Below are positions 42,268 through 50,197 of a stretch of 64,000 nucleotides of DNA, piece after piece (the stretch's first letter is position 1; the number at the start of each line of letters is the position of its first letter). This stretch comes from Sandaracinobacteroides saxicola. Lineage in GTDB: Bacteria > Pseudomonadota > Alphaproteobacteria > Sphingomonadales > Sphingomonadaceae. The stretch covers positions 558,001 through 622,000 of the forward strand of contig NZ_CP059851.1 in the NCBI RefSeq assembly GCF_014117445.1, written 5' to 3'. Under the pieces are notes generated by a model that worked only from the letters and a program-made list of their open reading frames with translations, was not told where the DNA came from and ran no database searches. The translations under genes and the position numbers were made by a program.

Positions 42268-43548
42268 ATGGACCAGATACGCATTCGTGGCGGCCGCACG
42301 CTGTCGGGCCGGTTGCCGATTTCAGGCGCGAAGAACGCCGCGCTGACGCTGATGCCGGCGGCGCTCTTGACCGACGAGCCGCTGACGCTCAGGAACCTGC
42401 CGCGGCTGGCCGATGTCGACACCTTCAGCCACCTGCTGAACCAGCATGGCGCCTCGACCGCGGTGGAGGGGTCCCGGCCGGAGGATTTCGGCCGGGTGAT
42501 GACCCTGCGCGCCGGGAAGATCACCTCCACCACGGCACCCTATGACATCGTGCGCAAGATGCGCGCCTCGATCCTGGTGCTGGGGCCGCTGCTGGCGCGC
42601 GAGGGCGTGGCGACGGTGAGCCAGCCGGGCGGCTGCGCCATCGGCAACCGGCCGATCGACCTGCATCTGAAGGGGCTGGAGGCGCTGGGGGCGGAGATCG
42701 AGCTGACCAGCGGCTATGTACGGGCGAAGGCACCGGGTGGGCTTCGTGGCGGGCGCATCACCTTTCCGATGGTGAGCGTGGGGGCGACCGAAAATGTGCT
42801 GATGGCGGCCGTGCTGGCGAAGGGCGAGAGCGTGATCGAGAATGCCGCGCGGGAGCCGGAGATCGTTGATCTGGCGAACTGCCTGGTGGCGATGGGCGCG
42901 AAGATCGAGGGGATCGGCAGCGAGCGGCTGCTGGTGCAGGGGCGCGACCGGCTGCACGGGGCGACCTATGCCGTGATGGCGGACCGGATCGAGACGGGGA
43001 GCTATGCCTGCGCGGTGGCGACCGCGGGGGGCGAGATCGAGCTGGTGGGGGCGACGGCGGCCTCGCTGGGGGCGACGCTGGACGCGCTGCATCAGGCGGG
43101 GGTGGAGACGCACCAGACAAACGATGGTTTACTGGTGAAACGGGCGAACGGATTGCACGGCATCAATGTCGGCACGGCGCCCTACCCTGGGTTCCCGACC
43201 GACATGCAGGCGCAGTTCATGGCGATGCTGTGCCTGGCCGAGGGCGCCAGCCTGCTGACCGAGACGATCTTCGAAAACCGCTTCATGCATGCGCCGGAAC
43301 TGTCGCGCATGGGCGCGGACATTACGGTGAAGGGGCGGTCGGCGTTTGTGCGGGGCGTGCCGGCGTTGACGGGGGCGCCGGTGATGGCGACCGACCTGCG
43401 CGCCTCGATGAGCCTGATCATCGCCGGACTGGCGGCGCAGGGGGAAACGGTGGTGAGCCGCATCTATCACCTGGACCGCGGTTACGAGCGGCTGGAAGAG
43501 AAACTGCAAGGTGTTGGCGCTGATATCGAGCGTGTCAGCGATGGCTGA
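42268..43548 (+). CDS. murA: UDP-N-acetylglucosamine 1-carboxyvinyltransferase
   Basis: 426 residues. It transfers enolpyruvate from PEP to UDP-GlcNAc, the first committed peptidoglycan step. [11 protein letters not shown] opens the protein; the active-site Cys is in [23 protein letters not shown] (the fosfomycin target), with [10 protein letters not shown] and [16 protein letters not shown] later. The ATG at 42268 is the family start. It overlaps the DUF2948 gene by 8 bp, the conserved alphaproteobacterial order. Confidence 0.95.
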   Translation: MDQIRIRGGRTLSGRLPISGAKNAALTLMPAALLTDEPLTLRNLPRLADVDTFSHLLNQHGASTAVEGSRPEDFGRVMTLRAGKITSTTAPYDIVRKMRASILVLGPLLAREGVATVSQPGGCAIGNRPIDLHLKGLEALGAEIELTSGYVRAKAPGGLRGGRITFPMVSVGATENVLMAAVLAKGESVIENAAREPEIVDLANCLVAMGAKIEGIGSERLLVQGRDRLHGATYAVMADRIETGSYACAVATAGGEIELVGATAASLGATLDALHQAGVETHQTNDGLLVKRANGLHGINVGTAPYPGFPTDMQAQFMAMLCLAEGASLLTETIFENRFMHAPELSRMGADITVKGRSAFVRGVPALTGAPVMATDLRASMSLIIAGLAAQGETVVSRIYHLDRGYERLEEKLQGVGADIERVSDG

Positions 43549-43936
43549 CGCGCTGCATCTTCGCGCCGAAAATCCCGAGGACCTGCCGGCGCTGTCGGCG
43601 CTGGTGCAGGACATGGTGCTGAAGGCCGGCGACGTAGCGTTCGACGCGCGGCGGCGGATGCTGGTGCTGGTGGGGAACCGGTTCCGCTGGGAGGACCGGC
43701 AGGCGAGCCGGGTGCGCAGCGCGTTGCGGATCGGCGGCGTGCTGAAGGCCAGCCAGCGGCGCTGGCCGGCGGACGGGGAGACGGTGCTGGACCTGCTGGC
43801 GCTGACCGCCACCGCGGACAGCTTGAGCCTGCTGTTCGCCGACGACATCAGCATCCGCCTGCGGGTCGAGTGCATCGACCTGACACTGGATGACCTGTCG
43901 GGCCCCTGGGGGGCGACGCGGCGACCCGCGCATTGA
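43541..43936 (+). CDS. DUF2948 family protein
   Basis: 131 residues beginning [39 protein letters not shown], the DUF2948 pattern, with [17 protein letters not shown] and a C-terminal [13 protein letters not shown]. The gene habitually follows murA in alphaproteobacteria; its role is unknown. The ATG at 43541 lies inside the murA end. A hairpin follows its stop directly. Confidence 0.87.
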   Translation: MADALHLRAENPEDLPALSALVQDMVLKAGDVAFDARRRMLVLVGNRFRWEDRQASRVRSALRIGGVLKASQRRWPADGETVLDLLALTATADSLSLLFADDISIRLRVECIDLTLDDLSGPWGATRRPAH

Positions 43937-43967
43937 AAAGCCCCGGCAGCAGCACTGCCGGGGCTTT
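43937..43967. terminator. bidirectional-type hairpin after DUF2948
   Basis: AAAGCCCCGGCAG (43937-43949), loop of 5, CTGCCGGGGCTTT (43955-43967): a 13 bp perfect stem with A/T flanks that serves both the murA operon and the convergent lipoprotein gene. The T-run is only three bases. Confidence 0.75.
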
Positions 43968-43989
43968 GGTTCATGGGTGAAACGCTGGT

Positions 43990-44340
43990 TTACTTGCGAA
44001 CCGCGTCGGCCTGGTCTTCCATGGCGTCGGCCTTCTTCTCGGTATTGGCGCGGACGGCGTCGGCCTGGTCTTCCATCTTGTCCGCCTTGGCCTCGCCGGC
44101 GACGCGGGCGGCGTCGGCATTGTTTTCCATCTTGTCCGCGGCGTTTTCAGCCCCGGCGGCGCCCGCCATTTCGGCGTTTTCAACGGCCTTTTCGTTCGGG
44201 CCCTGCGCCGGGGAATCCTCGCCCGCGGTGAAGCCGGCGTTGGCGTCCTTTTGTTCAGCCGCATTTTCCTTGGCGCTGTCGCAGGCGACGAGCGTCAGCG
44301 ACGCGATGGTGGCGGCCAGAAGGGTCATGAATTTGGTCAT
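43990..44340 (-). CDS. helical repeat lipoprotein, EcfG-linked
   Basis: 116 residues. The lipobox LTLVAC gives a lipidated Cys near residue 20; the mature part is Ala/Glu/Lys-rich and helical, with imperfect 15-residue repeats such as KADKMEDQADAVRAN and KADAMEDQADAVRK. It recalls small osmotically induced lipoproteins that brace the outer membrane. The ATG at 44340 is preferred over 44346 because AGGAG is then about 7 nt away. A full EcfG promoter lies 24 bp upstream, so it should rise under general stress. Confidence 0.7.
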   Translation of the reverse strand: MTKFMTLLAATIASLTLVACDSAKENAAEQKDANAGFTAGEDSPAQGPNEKAVENAEMAGAAGAENAADKMENNADAARVAGEAKADKMEDQADAVRANTEKKADAMEDQADAVRK

Positions 44341-44363
44341 GGTCATTCTCCTGTTTTTCGGCA

Positions 44364-44388
44364 AACGCGGCAATGGCGCGCCGGTTCC
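44364..44388 (-). promoter_or_regulatory. EcfG promoter of the repeat lipoprotein
   Basis: Minus strand GGAAC (44388-44384), 16 nt, CGTT (44367-44364), an exact match to the alphaproteobacterial EcfG consensus. It lies just before the stop of the upstream flavin protein gene. Confidence 0.78.
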
Positions 44389-44389
44389 C

Positions 44390-44875
44390 TCAATTGATGC
44401 GGGCGCTGACATCGTCGCCCATGTTGTCGGCCGACGTGCCGGTGATTACGGCGGCGGCCATGCGCGCGAGCGACACGATCATCGTCGGGCCGTCCCACAT
44501 TTCGCCGATGGCGGGTTCGAAGCGCAGGGCGACAATCCCGGGATCATCCGGCCCCTGCGGATAGAAGGCCTGCGCCGCGGTCGACCACAGCCGCTTCACG
44601 GTGGCGCGGTCGCTGACGACCGTGCTGTGCCCGGTGAAGGCGACATGGTTGTTGCCGCCGTCGGAGAAGGTGACGGCGGAGGTGCCGTCGGCCTCGATCT
44701 CCCATTCCTTGGCGCTGTCGGCGCTGGTCAGGAACCAGACCAGCCGCTCGTCGGCCTTGACGATGGCCGACATCGGCCGGGCATGCGGGCCTTCGGCGCC
44801 GCGGGTGACCAGCATCGCCGTGCGGATCTTTCCCGCCATGGCGAAGATGCGGTCGATATCCTCATGATCTGACAT
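44390..44875 (-). CDS. pyridoxamine-phosphate-oxidase-like stress protein
   Basis: 161 residues of the split-barrel flavin family (general stress protein 26-like): MLVTRGAEGPHARPMSAIV, WFLTSADSAKEWEIEADG and GHSTVVSDRATVKRLWS. Members bind FMN, F420 or haem; the cofactor here is not known. It lies 9 bp after the Dps gene and is probably the third gene of an EcfG-driven operon. Confidence 0.82.
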   Translation of the reverse strand: MSDHEDIDRIFAMAGKIRTAMLVTRGAEGPHARPMSAIVKADERLVWFLTSADSAKEWEIEADGTSAVTFSDGGNNHVAFTGHSTVVSDRATVKRLWSTAAQAFYPQGPDDPGIVALRFEPAIGEMWDGPTMIVSLARMAAAVITGTSADNMGDDVSARIN

Positions 44876-44884
44876 GGCCGCTCC

Positions 44885-45409
44885 TCAATTCAGGTGCATC
44901 TGGAGCATCCAGGCATTCTGCTCATGCTGGCCCAGGCGGCCGGTGAGCAGATCGGCGGTGACGACATCGTCATGCTCCTCGGCGGTTTCCACGGCGTCGC
45001 GCAGCGTCTTGCACAGCAAGCCGTTGTCGCGCACCAGCATGGCGATCATCGAGCCGGCGTCGGCCGGGCGATCCTCATCCTTGATGGAGGACAGCTCGCC
45101 ATAGGTGGTGTAGCTGGCGGGCGCCTTGTGGCCCAGGGCACGGATGCGTTCGGCGACCTTGTCGATGGCCTCGTACAGGTCCTCATACTGCCCTTCGGTC
45201 AGCTTGTGCAGGCCGTAGAAGCTGGCACCGGCGACGTTCCAGTGGACGCCCTGGGTCTTGATGAAGAGCTGGTAGCAATCGGCGAGCACCCGCCCGAGGG
45301 CTTCGGCGACCGCGGCATAGCCTTCAGTTTCGAGGCCGGTGCCCGGGTCGAATTCGGCCTTTTCGGTGTCGAGGGCGAGCGTTTCATCGGATTTGGCGCG
45401 CGTTGCCAT
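44885..45409 (-). CDS. dps: Dps-family ferroxidase
   Basis: 174 residues. The ferroxidase ligands characteristic of Dps are visible: TQGVHWNVAGASFYGLHKLTEGQYEDLYEAIDKVAERIRALG (His, Asp/Glu set). Dps dodecamers store iron, consume H2O2 and protect DNA in the cytoplasm. The N-terminus is longer than usual by about 30 residues (acidic and Lys-containing). It lies 11 bp downstream of the DUF1328 gene, under the EcfG promoter at 45630-45654. Confidence 0.9.
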   Translation of the reverse strand: MATRAKSDETLALDTEKAEFDPGTGLETEGYAAVAEALGRVLADCYQLFIKTQGVHWNVAGASFYGLHKLTEGQYEDLYEAIDKVAERIRALGHKAPASYTTYGELSSIKDEDRPADAGSMIAMLVRDNGLLCKTLRDAVETAEEHDDVVTADLLTGRLGQHEQNAWMLQMHLN

Positions 45410-45420
45410 GATGCGATCCT

Positions 45421-45597
45421 TCAGAGACGGGGGCTGCGGCCGCGCGCCAGGCTGACGATCAGGCTGACGGCGAACAGGATGATGAAGATGAAGAACAGGA
45501 TCTTGGCGATCCCGGCCGACGCCGCCGCGATGCCGCCAAAGCCGAACACGGCAGCGACGATAGCGACGACGAGGAAAATCAGTGCCCAGTTGAGCAT
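45421..45597 (-). CDS. DUF1328 small membrane protein
   Basis: 58 residues, two transmembrane helices: [19 protein letters not shown], a Gly-Ile-Ala stretch [17 protein letters not shown], then [17 protein letters not shown]. This is the DUF1328 (YtjA-like) family, typically stress induced. CGGAGG precedes the ATG. First gene of the run to dps, 33 bp downstream of the EcfG -10 box. Confidence 0.85.
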   Translation of the reverse strand: MLNWALIFLVVAIVAAVFGFGGIAAASAGIAKILFFIFIILFAVSLIVSLARGRSPRL

Positions 45598-45629
45598 GGC
45601 AACCTCCGTTGGATGAGTGATGACAGGGT

Positions 45630-45654
45630 AACGCCCTACTCTCCCGGGGGTTCC
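45630..45654 (-). promoter_or_regulatory. EcfG promoter of the DUF1328-dps operon
   Basis: Minus strand GGAAC (45654-45650), 16 nt, CGTT (45633-45630): exact EcfG consensus. It overlaps the last codons of the phyK gene, so the stress operon is nested against the kinase 3' end. Confidence 0.8.
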
Positions 45655-47366
45655 CTGCGTCCGGCGAGGGGGAAGGACAGCACCAGGCGGGTGCCCGCGG
45701 GCACGTCGCCACGCTCGAACCGGCCGCCGAGCTGGGCGGCGATGGCGCCGAGCAGGCGCAGGCCGCGGCCGCTGAGCGACGGGTTGTGGCCGATGCCGTC
45801 ATCCTCCACGGTCAGTTCGCCGGTGTCGTGGCGGATGCGCAAGCGCAGGCGGATGTGACCGGGCCGCCCCTCCGGAAAGGCGTGGATCAGGGCGTTGCTG
45901 ACCGCCTCGACGATCCACAGCGTCAGTGGCTCGGCGGTGTCGATGGCGACGGGCGCATCGTCGAGGTCGCAGTCGAGGTCGATGTCGTCGCGGCCGACGA
46001 TGCGTTGCAGCTGGGTGCAGAGGTCGCCGATCAGGCGCTTCAGGGACACCATGGTCAGCTCGCCGGTCTCGTAGAGCAGGCGGTGGACGAGGCCGAGCGC
46101 GGCGACGCGCATTTCGGCGGAGCGCAGCGCGCGCTGCGCCGCGGAATCGGGCACGCGGCGCAGCTGCGTGGTGAGGATGGCGGAGACCGTCTGGAGGTTG
46201 TTCTTGACGCGGTGGTGCAGCTCGCGGGCGAGTTCGCGCTGTGTGTCGAGCGAGGATCGGAGGCGGGCGTCGCGCTCGTCGATGGTGAGTCCCATGCGGC
46301 GCAGGTCGGCGGCGAAGCGGCGGATTTCCAGCGGCGCGCCCTCGAAGCTGGCGGCGCGGCTGCGATAGTCGCCGGCGGCATAGGCGGCGGCGAGGCGGCG
46401 CAGCTCCCCCAGCCAATCGAGCACCAGGCGATTGGCACCGAACCAGATGGCGAGGCTGCCGAGCAGCAGCGCCAGGATCGGCAGCACGATGGCGGCGGTC
46501 ACCTGCCAGCGGCCGGGCGCCGACAGGCTGACCTCCGGACGGGCATAGGCGACATGATAGACGGCCGGGCCGGCGCCTTCGCGGAACAGCGGCGCGACGG
46601 CGTAGCGCCAGCGCCGCCCGTCCCCGCCGGTGGCGCGCAGCACGCGGTCGACCGGCTGGTTGACCAGGAAGCGCGCCGGGCCGTCCCGGTCGCTTTCCAG
46701 CAGCGGCCGCCCGTTGGCATCGAGCAGCACCACCAGCTGCTCGGGGCCGAGATAGCGTTGGCGCAAATTTTCGCGCAGGCGCGGAATGTCGATGCTGGCC
46801 ATGACCGCGCCATCGAAGCGGCCGTCATCCGTGGTGACGGGAAGCACCGCCATGAACACCAGCCGGTCCGAAAGTTCCCCCCAGAGCGGTCCGCGCACCA
46901 TGAAGCGTGGGCGTTGCGTGAGGTCGGTCCACCAGGGCCGGTCGGTGACGCTGATGCCGCCGTTGGCCGGCTGGCCGCTGCAGGTGACGCGACCGGCGGC
47001 ATCCAGCCGCACCATGTTGGAGTAGGCGGGAATGGTGGCCACCATCCGCGCCAGCATGCTGTCGCAGGCGGGGCCGCCGGCGAGCACGACGGGGTTGGCG
47101 CGCAGCAGGGTGAGCAGTGCCTGCGCGCCATAGAATTGGTTGAGTTCGACGCTGGCGGTGGCGCGGGCGCCGGCGGCGAGGCGGCGGTTGATGTCGGCCT
47201 GTTCGCGCCCCACCGCCTCGTTCGCCTGCCAGGCGGAGATGATGGCGATGGGCAGCATGGCGAGCAGCAGCAGCAGCACGAAGCTGGTGCGCAGGCGCCA
47301 GCCCTGCGGCCACCATCCGTGACGGCGTGGCGCGGAGGTCTCGTCCGCCGGGTCCAGCGAGGGCAC
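45636..47366 (-). CDS. phyK: PhyK-type sensor histidine kinase (HisKA_2)
   Basis: 576 residues. Two transmembrane segments (about 28-48 and 290-310) enclose a periplasmic sensor with DRPWWTDL and [15 protein letters not shown], a cache-like pattern. The cytoplasmic part has the HisKA_2 box [19 protein letters not shown] and a HATPase with [17 protein letters not shown] and [11 protein letters not shown]. It would phosphorylate PhyR. The GTG start follows the ecfG stop by 4 bp, completing a nepR-ecfG-phyK operon. Confidence 0.87.
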   Translation of the reverse strand: MPSLDPADETSAPRRHGWWPQGWRLRTSFVLLLLLAMLPIAIISAWQANEAVGREQADINRRLAAGARATASVELNQFYGAQALLTLLRANPVVLAGGPACDSMLARMVATIPAYSNMVRLDAAGRVTCSGQPANGGISVTDRPWWTDLTQRPRFMVRGPLWGELSDRLVFMAVLPVTTDDGRFDGAVMASIDIPRLRENLRQRYLGPEQLVVLLDANGRPLLESDRDGPARFLVNQPVDRVLRATGGDGRRWRYAVAPLFREGAGPAVYHVAYARPEVSLSAPGRWQVTAAIVLPILALLLGSLAIWFGANRLVLDWLGELRRLAAAYAAGDYRSRAASFEGAPLEIRRFAADLRRMGLTIDERDARLRSSLDTQRELARELHHRVKNNLQTVSAILTTQLRRVPDSAAQRALRSAEMRVAALGLVHRLLYETGELTMVSLKRLIGDLCTQLQRIVGRDDIDLDCDLDDAPVAIDTAEPLTLWIVEAVSNALIHAFPEGRPGHIRLRLRIRHDTGELTVEDDGIGHNPSLSGRGLRLLGAIAAQLGGRFERGDVPAGTRLVLSFPLAGRREPPGE

Positions 47367-47370
47367 GGGA

Positions 47371-48039
47371 TCAGGCAGCGGCGGGGAGATCCGGCCGCGA
47401 CGGGCGCTGCGACGCTCCCTCGCTTCGGTCGGACAGGGGCAACCTGTCGGCGGGCTTCGGACCGTCGAGGTAGCGGGTCAGGGCGGCGCGGGCGCGGGCG
47501 ACGCGGCTTTTCACCGTGCCGACGGCGCAGCCGGTGACCTCCGCCACCTCCTCATAGGGCATGCCCGACGCATTGACGAGCAGCAGCGCTTCGCGCTGTT
47601 CCGGCGAGAGGGTGGCGAGGCCGCGTTCGAAATCGCGCATGTGGAGCGCGGTTTCCTGGCCGGCGGGAGAAATCAGCAGGCGCTCGGCGGCGTCGGGGTC
47701 CCAGCTGGTCATGCGGCCGGATTTGCGACAGAGCGAGAAATAATGGTTGCGCAGGATGCGGAACGACCAGGCCCGGAAATTGGAATCGAGGCGGAAGCTG
47801 GCGCGGGCGGCCCAGGCGCGCATCAGCGTGTCCTGCACGACATCGTCCGCGGTGTCGCGGTTGCCGCACAGCAGGCGGGCGAAGGCCCTCAACGCGGGGA
47901 CGTTTTTCAGCATGAGCGCACGGAAGATGCGGTCGAATTCTGCCGGCGCCAGTTCCGCCGGCGCCAATTCCGCGGATGCCGATTCAACAGGCGCCATCGA
48001 ATCGGGTGCATCCGTGGCGCTGTTGGCGGCACCGGTCAC
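47371..48039 (-). CDS. ecfG: EcfG general stress sigma factor
   Basis: 222 residues. Sigma-2 reads ALRAFARLLCGNRDTADDVVQDTLMRAWAARASFR, and sigma-4 reads LSPEQREALLLVNASGMPYEEVAEVTGCAVGTVKSRVARARAAL. It directs RNA polymerase to the GGAAC/CGTT promoters listed here and is held by NepR until PhyR-P frees it. An N-terminal extension has a 5-residue tandem AELAP repeat encoded by two 15 bp units (47942-47971). GTG start overlaps nepR as GTGA. Confidence 0.92.
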   Translation of the reverse strand: MTGAANSATDAPDSMAPVESASAELAPAELAPAEFDRIFRALMLKNVPALRAFARLLCGNRDTADDVVQDTLMRAWAARASFRLDSNFRAWSFRILRNHYFSLCRKSGRMTSWDPDAAERLLISPAGQETALHMRDFERGLATLSPEQREALLLVNASGMPYEEVAEVTGCAVGTVKSRVARARAALTRYLDGPKPADRLPLSDRSEGASQRPSRPDLPAAA

Positions 48040-48236
48040 GGCCGGGCCCCGTCGCCGTGGGCATCCCCGCGGGGCTGCGCGCTGTCGATCCGGTCGAGCA
48101 GCGCCAGCAGGTCATCGGGGACCGGTTCCTCGGCGATCTGGGCGAACAGGCTTTTGAGGCCGGAATCGATGGCGGTCTGCGTGCTCCGCCCAGGGCGGGG
48201 CGCAGTGCTGCCGTCCGGTGATGGCGGTTTCTGCAT
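48036..48236 (-). CDS. nepR: NepR anti-sigma factor
   Basis: 66 residues; the core GLKSLFAQIAEEPVPDDLLALLDRID is the two-helix NepR segment that binds either EcfG or the sigma-like half of phosphorylated PhyR. The tails are low-complexity, as usual. It precedes and overlaps ecfG. Upstream on the minus strand a GGAAC is present but no CGTT stands at the right spacing. Confidence 0.88.
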   Translation of the reverse strand: MQKPPSPDGSTAPRPGRSTQTAIDSGLKSLFAQIAEEPVPDDLLALLDRIDSAQPRGDAHGDGARP

Positions 48237-48307
48237 GGATGCCTCGGCCCTCTCGCTCTGTTATCATGCCCTTATGCGCGAAGGAAAAAAAGGTTCCGTC
48301 GCGCGGT

Positions 48308-48332
48308 GGAACATTTTTTCGCCAAGCCCGTT
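48308..48332 (+). promoter_or_regulatory. EcfG promoter of phyR
   Basis: GGAAC (48308-48312), 16 nt, CGTT (48329-48332): exact EcfG consensus 36 bp upstream of the phyR ATG. It makes phyR part of its own regulon, a positive loop known in this pathway. Confidence 0.82.
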
Positions 48333-48368
48333 TAGCATTGGCCGAAGTTGCATCATCAAGGGGAAATC

Positions 48369-49187
48369 ATGTCCGCCGCCACGCCAGCCGCCGTTGCACC
48401 TGTTTCCCACCCTTCGACCCGGGCCGCCTTCGGACCCCATCTGCCTTTCCTGCGCCGCTATGCCCGCGCGCTCACCGGCTCGCAGCGGTCGGGCGATGCC
48501 TATGTGCGGGCGGCGCTGGAGGCGCTGATCGCTGATCCCGACAGCATCCGCCACGATGGCGATCCGCGGGTGGAACTGTTCCGGCTGTTCCATGCCTTCT
48601 GGAACGGCGTGGCCGAGGAATCCGGCGACGAGGCCATGGGCAGCCAGGGCGAGGAAATGATCGCCCAGCTGCCGCGCAACCGGCGGGAGGCGCTGCTGCT
48701 GACGGCGGTGGAAGGGTTCGGCGCGGCGGACGCGGCGACGATCCTGAACCGGTCCCGCGAGGAGGTCGAAGGCGACATCGCGGCGGCGACGTCGAGCATC
48801 GGCGCCGAGATGGCGTGCCGCGTGCTGATCATCGAGGATGAGCCGATCATCGCGCTGCACCTGCAGGACATCGTCGAGGAGATGGGCCACAGCGTTGCCG
48901 GCGTGGCCATGACGCACAAGGAAGCGACCGCGATGATGGCGGCCGAACCTGCGGAGCTGGTGCTGGCGGACATCCGGCTGGCGGATGGCTCCTCTGGCAT
49001 CGATGCCGTCAACGAAATCCTGGCGGCACGGCCGGTGCCGGTGATCTTCATCACCGCCTATCCGGAGCGGCTGCTGACCGGGGAGCGGCCGGAGCCGACC
49101 TATCTGATCACCAAGCCGTTCGAGCCGACGATGGTGGTGGCGACGATCGGCCAGGCCTTGATGCTGGCGCGCCAGACCGCCGGCTGA
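48369..49187 (+). CDS. phyR: PhyR anti-anti-sigma response regulator
   Basis: 272 residues. The N-terminal sigma-like domain (about 20-140: LPFLRRYARALTGSQRSGDAYVRAALEAL, RREALLLTAVEGFGAADAATIL) mimics EcfG; the C-terminal receiver has LIIEDEPIIALHLQ, phospho-Asp in LADIRLADGSSG and Lys in YLITKPFEP. Phosphorylated PhyR titrates NepR. The ATG at 48369 follows AGGGGAAA at good spacing. It is divergent from nepR. Confidence 0.94.
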   Translation: MSAATPAAVAPVSHPSTRAAFGPHLPFLRRYARALTGSQRSGDAYVRAALEALIADPDSIRHDGDPRVELFRLFHAFWNGVAEESGDEAMGSQGEEMIAQLPRNRREALLLTAVEGFGAADAATILNRSREEVEGDIAAATSSIGAEMACRVLIIEDEPIIALHLQDIVEEMGHSVAGVAMTHKEATAMMAAEPAELVLADIRLADGSSGIDAVNEILAARPVPVIFITAYPERLLTGERPEPTYLITKPFEPTMVVATIGQALMLARQTAG

Positions 49188-49190
49188 ACC

Positions 49191-49215
49191 GGAACCGCAG
49201 CGCTTGCGCGGGGTT
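49191..49215 (+). promoter_or_regulatory. EcfG promoter downstream of phyR
   Basis: GGAAC (49191-49195), 17 nt, GTT (49213-49215). It begins 4 bp after the phyR stop and drives the small gene at 49242. Confidence 0.75.
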
Positions 49216-49241
49216 TCAGCATCATTCGTTTGAAAGGATGG

Positions 49242-49583
49242 ATGATGCGCGACCGGAATGACGTGGCGAGCGACGATGCCGACTTCGAGACCGTGGCCGG
49301 CGATCCGGCCTCTTACTATGCCGACCCGCAGGCGATCGTGGCCGATGACAGCCTGAGCCAGGCGCAGAAGCGGCGGTTCCTGACCGAATGGGCGCAGGAC
49401 CTGATCGACCGGCAGGCTTCCGACAATGAGGGGATGGCGCCGGCCGCGGGCCATGCCGGCCATGACGATTCGGCGCTGCTGCGGCGGGTGAATGATGCCA
49501 TCGCGGATGTGGAGATCGCCGGTGAGCGTGAGGCGGGCGCCAACGGCTGGCGGCAATGGTGGCGGCGCCTGACCAGCGGCTGA
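49242..49583 (+). CDS. small acidic protein of unknown function, EcfG-linked
   Basis: 113 residues, no signal peptide or membrane helix. Acidic at the N-terminus (DRNDVASDDADFETVAGDPASYYADPQ), then SLSQAQKRRFLTEWAQDLIDRQASDNEG, a helix resembling stress-locus small proteins, and a Trp/Arg-rich end (WRQWWRRLTSG). AAAGGA precedes ATGATG at 49242. An EcfG promoter and a strong terminator isolate it as a one-gene unit. Function unknown; the context predicts general stress induction. Confidence 0.7.
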   Translation: MMRDRNDVASDDADFETVAGDPASYYADPQAIVADDSLSQAQKRRFLTEWAQDLIDRQASDNEGMAPAAGHAGHDDSALLRRVNDAIADVEIAGEREAGANGWRQWWRRLTSG

Positions 49584-49610
49584 GCCGACGCGAACATCAG
49601 GGCAATCGGA

Positions 49611-49645
49611 TGCCGCCGCCGAAGATGTTCGGCGGCGGCATTTTT
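49611..49645 (+). terminator. intrinsic terminator, 13 bp stem
   Basis: TGCCGCCGCCGAA (49611-49623), loop GATG, TTCGGCGGCGGCA (49628-49640), then TTTTT. Ends the EcfG-driven gene at 49242. Confidence 0.88.
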
Positions 49646-49676
49646 CGATGGCCGGATGCTGTTGGTGACCGGACGC

Positions 49677-49709
49677 AAAAAATCCCCGGATGTCCATGAC
49701 ATCCGGGGA
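49677..49709 (-). terminator. intrinsic terminator of the 50079 gene
   Basis: TCCCCGGATGTC / GACATCCGGGGA (49683-49694 / 49698-49709) with a 3 nt loop. On the minus strand a T-run (49682-49677) follows the stem, so it stops transcription from the gene ending at 49741. Confidence 0.8.
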
Positions 49710-49740
49710 AGGTGGGGTCGAGAGAGGTCAGGGTTCGAAA

Positions 49741-50079
49741 TCAGCGCTTGGCGCTGCCATCATCGGCGGGCTTGTCCACGTCGACGGTGGGGACTTCGAT
49801 GGTGGTTTCCTTGGTGCCGACATTCACATCGGCGGTTTCCATCTGCACGGCGGGCAGTTCACCGCCCTCCACCTTCACATCGGGGGCACGCAGGCTGCCC
49901 GACGTGTCGAAGTTGATGAAACCGGTGGCCCAGGCGATGGCGAAGAGGGCAACGGCGACGAGAAGGATGATGCCCAAGGTGCGACCGAGGCCGCCTTCGC
50001 GTTTCTGCACGACCGTGGTCGTGGTGCCGGGGGTGCCGGGGGCCGGACGATAAACGGTTTCGCGAACAGGTTCGGACAT
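49741..50079 (-). CDS. single-span membrane protein, EcfG-linked
   Basis: 112 residues. Cytoplasmic N-tail (VRETVYRPAPGTPGTTTTVV), one membrane helix (LGIILLVAVALFAIAWATG, about 35-53), and an acidic periplasmic tail with VKVEGGELPAVQMETADVNVG and IEVPTVDVDKPADDG. Not recognised. AAGGAG precedes the ATG at 50079; an exact EcfG-type promoter lies about 37 bp upstream and a terminator follows. Confidence 0.72.
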   Translation of the reverse strand: MSEPVRETVYRPAPGTPGTTTTVVQKREGGLGRTLGIILLVAVALFAIAWATGFINFDTSGSLRAPDVKVEGGELPAVQMETADVNVGTKETTIEVPTVDVDKPADDGSAKR

Positions 50080-50115
50080 GGGCTTGCTCCTTCGACGGAT
50101 TGGTCTGAGGGCTGA

Positions 50116-50140
50116 AACCACGGTGAAGGCACATGGTTCC
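50116..50140 (-). promoter_or_regulatory. EcfG promoter of the 50079 gene
   Basis: Minus strand GGAAC (50140-50136), 17 nt, GTT (50118-50116). Confidence 0.75.
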
Positions 50141-50164
50141 GCGACGAAATATTTTTGCGGACGC

Positions 50165-50189
50165 GGAACATGGGAGGTGGTGAGACGTA
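50165..50189 (+). promoter_or_regulatory. near-match EcfG promoter of the CHASE3 kinase
   Basis: GGAAC (50165-50169), 16 nt, CGTA (50186-50189). One mismatch in the -10 box. It lies directly upstream of the kinase start, back to back with the promoter at 50116-50140. Confidence 0.4.
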
Positions 50190-50197
50190 ATGCGCGG

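Noticed and set aside
48240-48305. EcfG promoter for nepR-ecfG on the minus strand
   Set aside because: GGAAC is present, but the bases 17 nt on read ATAA, so the -10 part does not fit.
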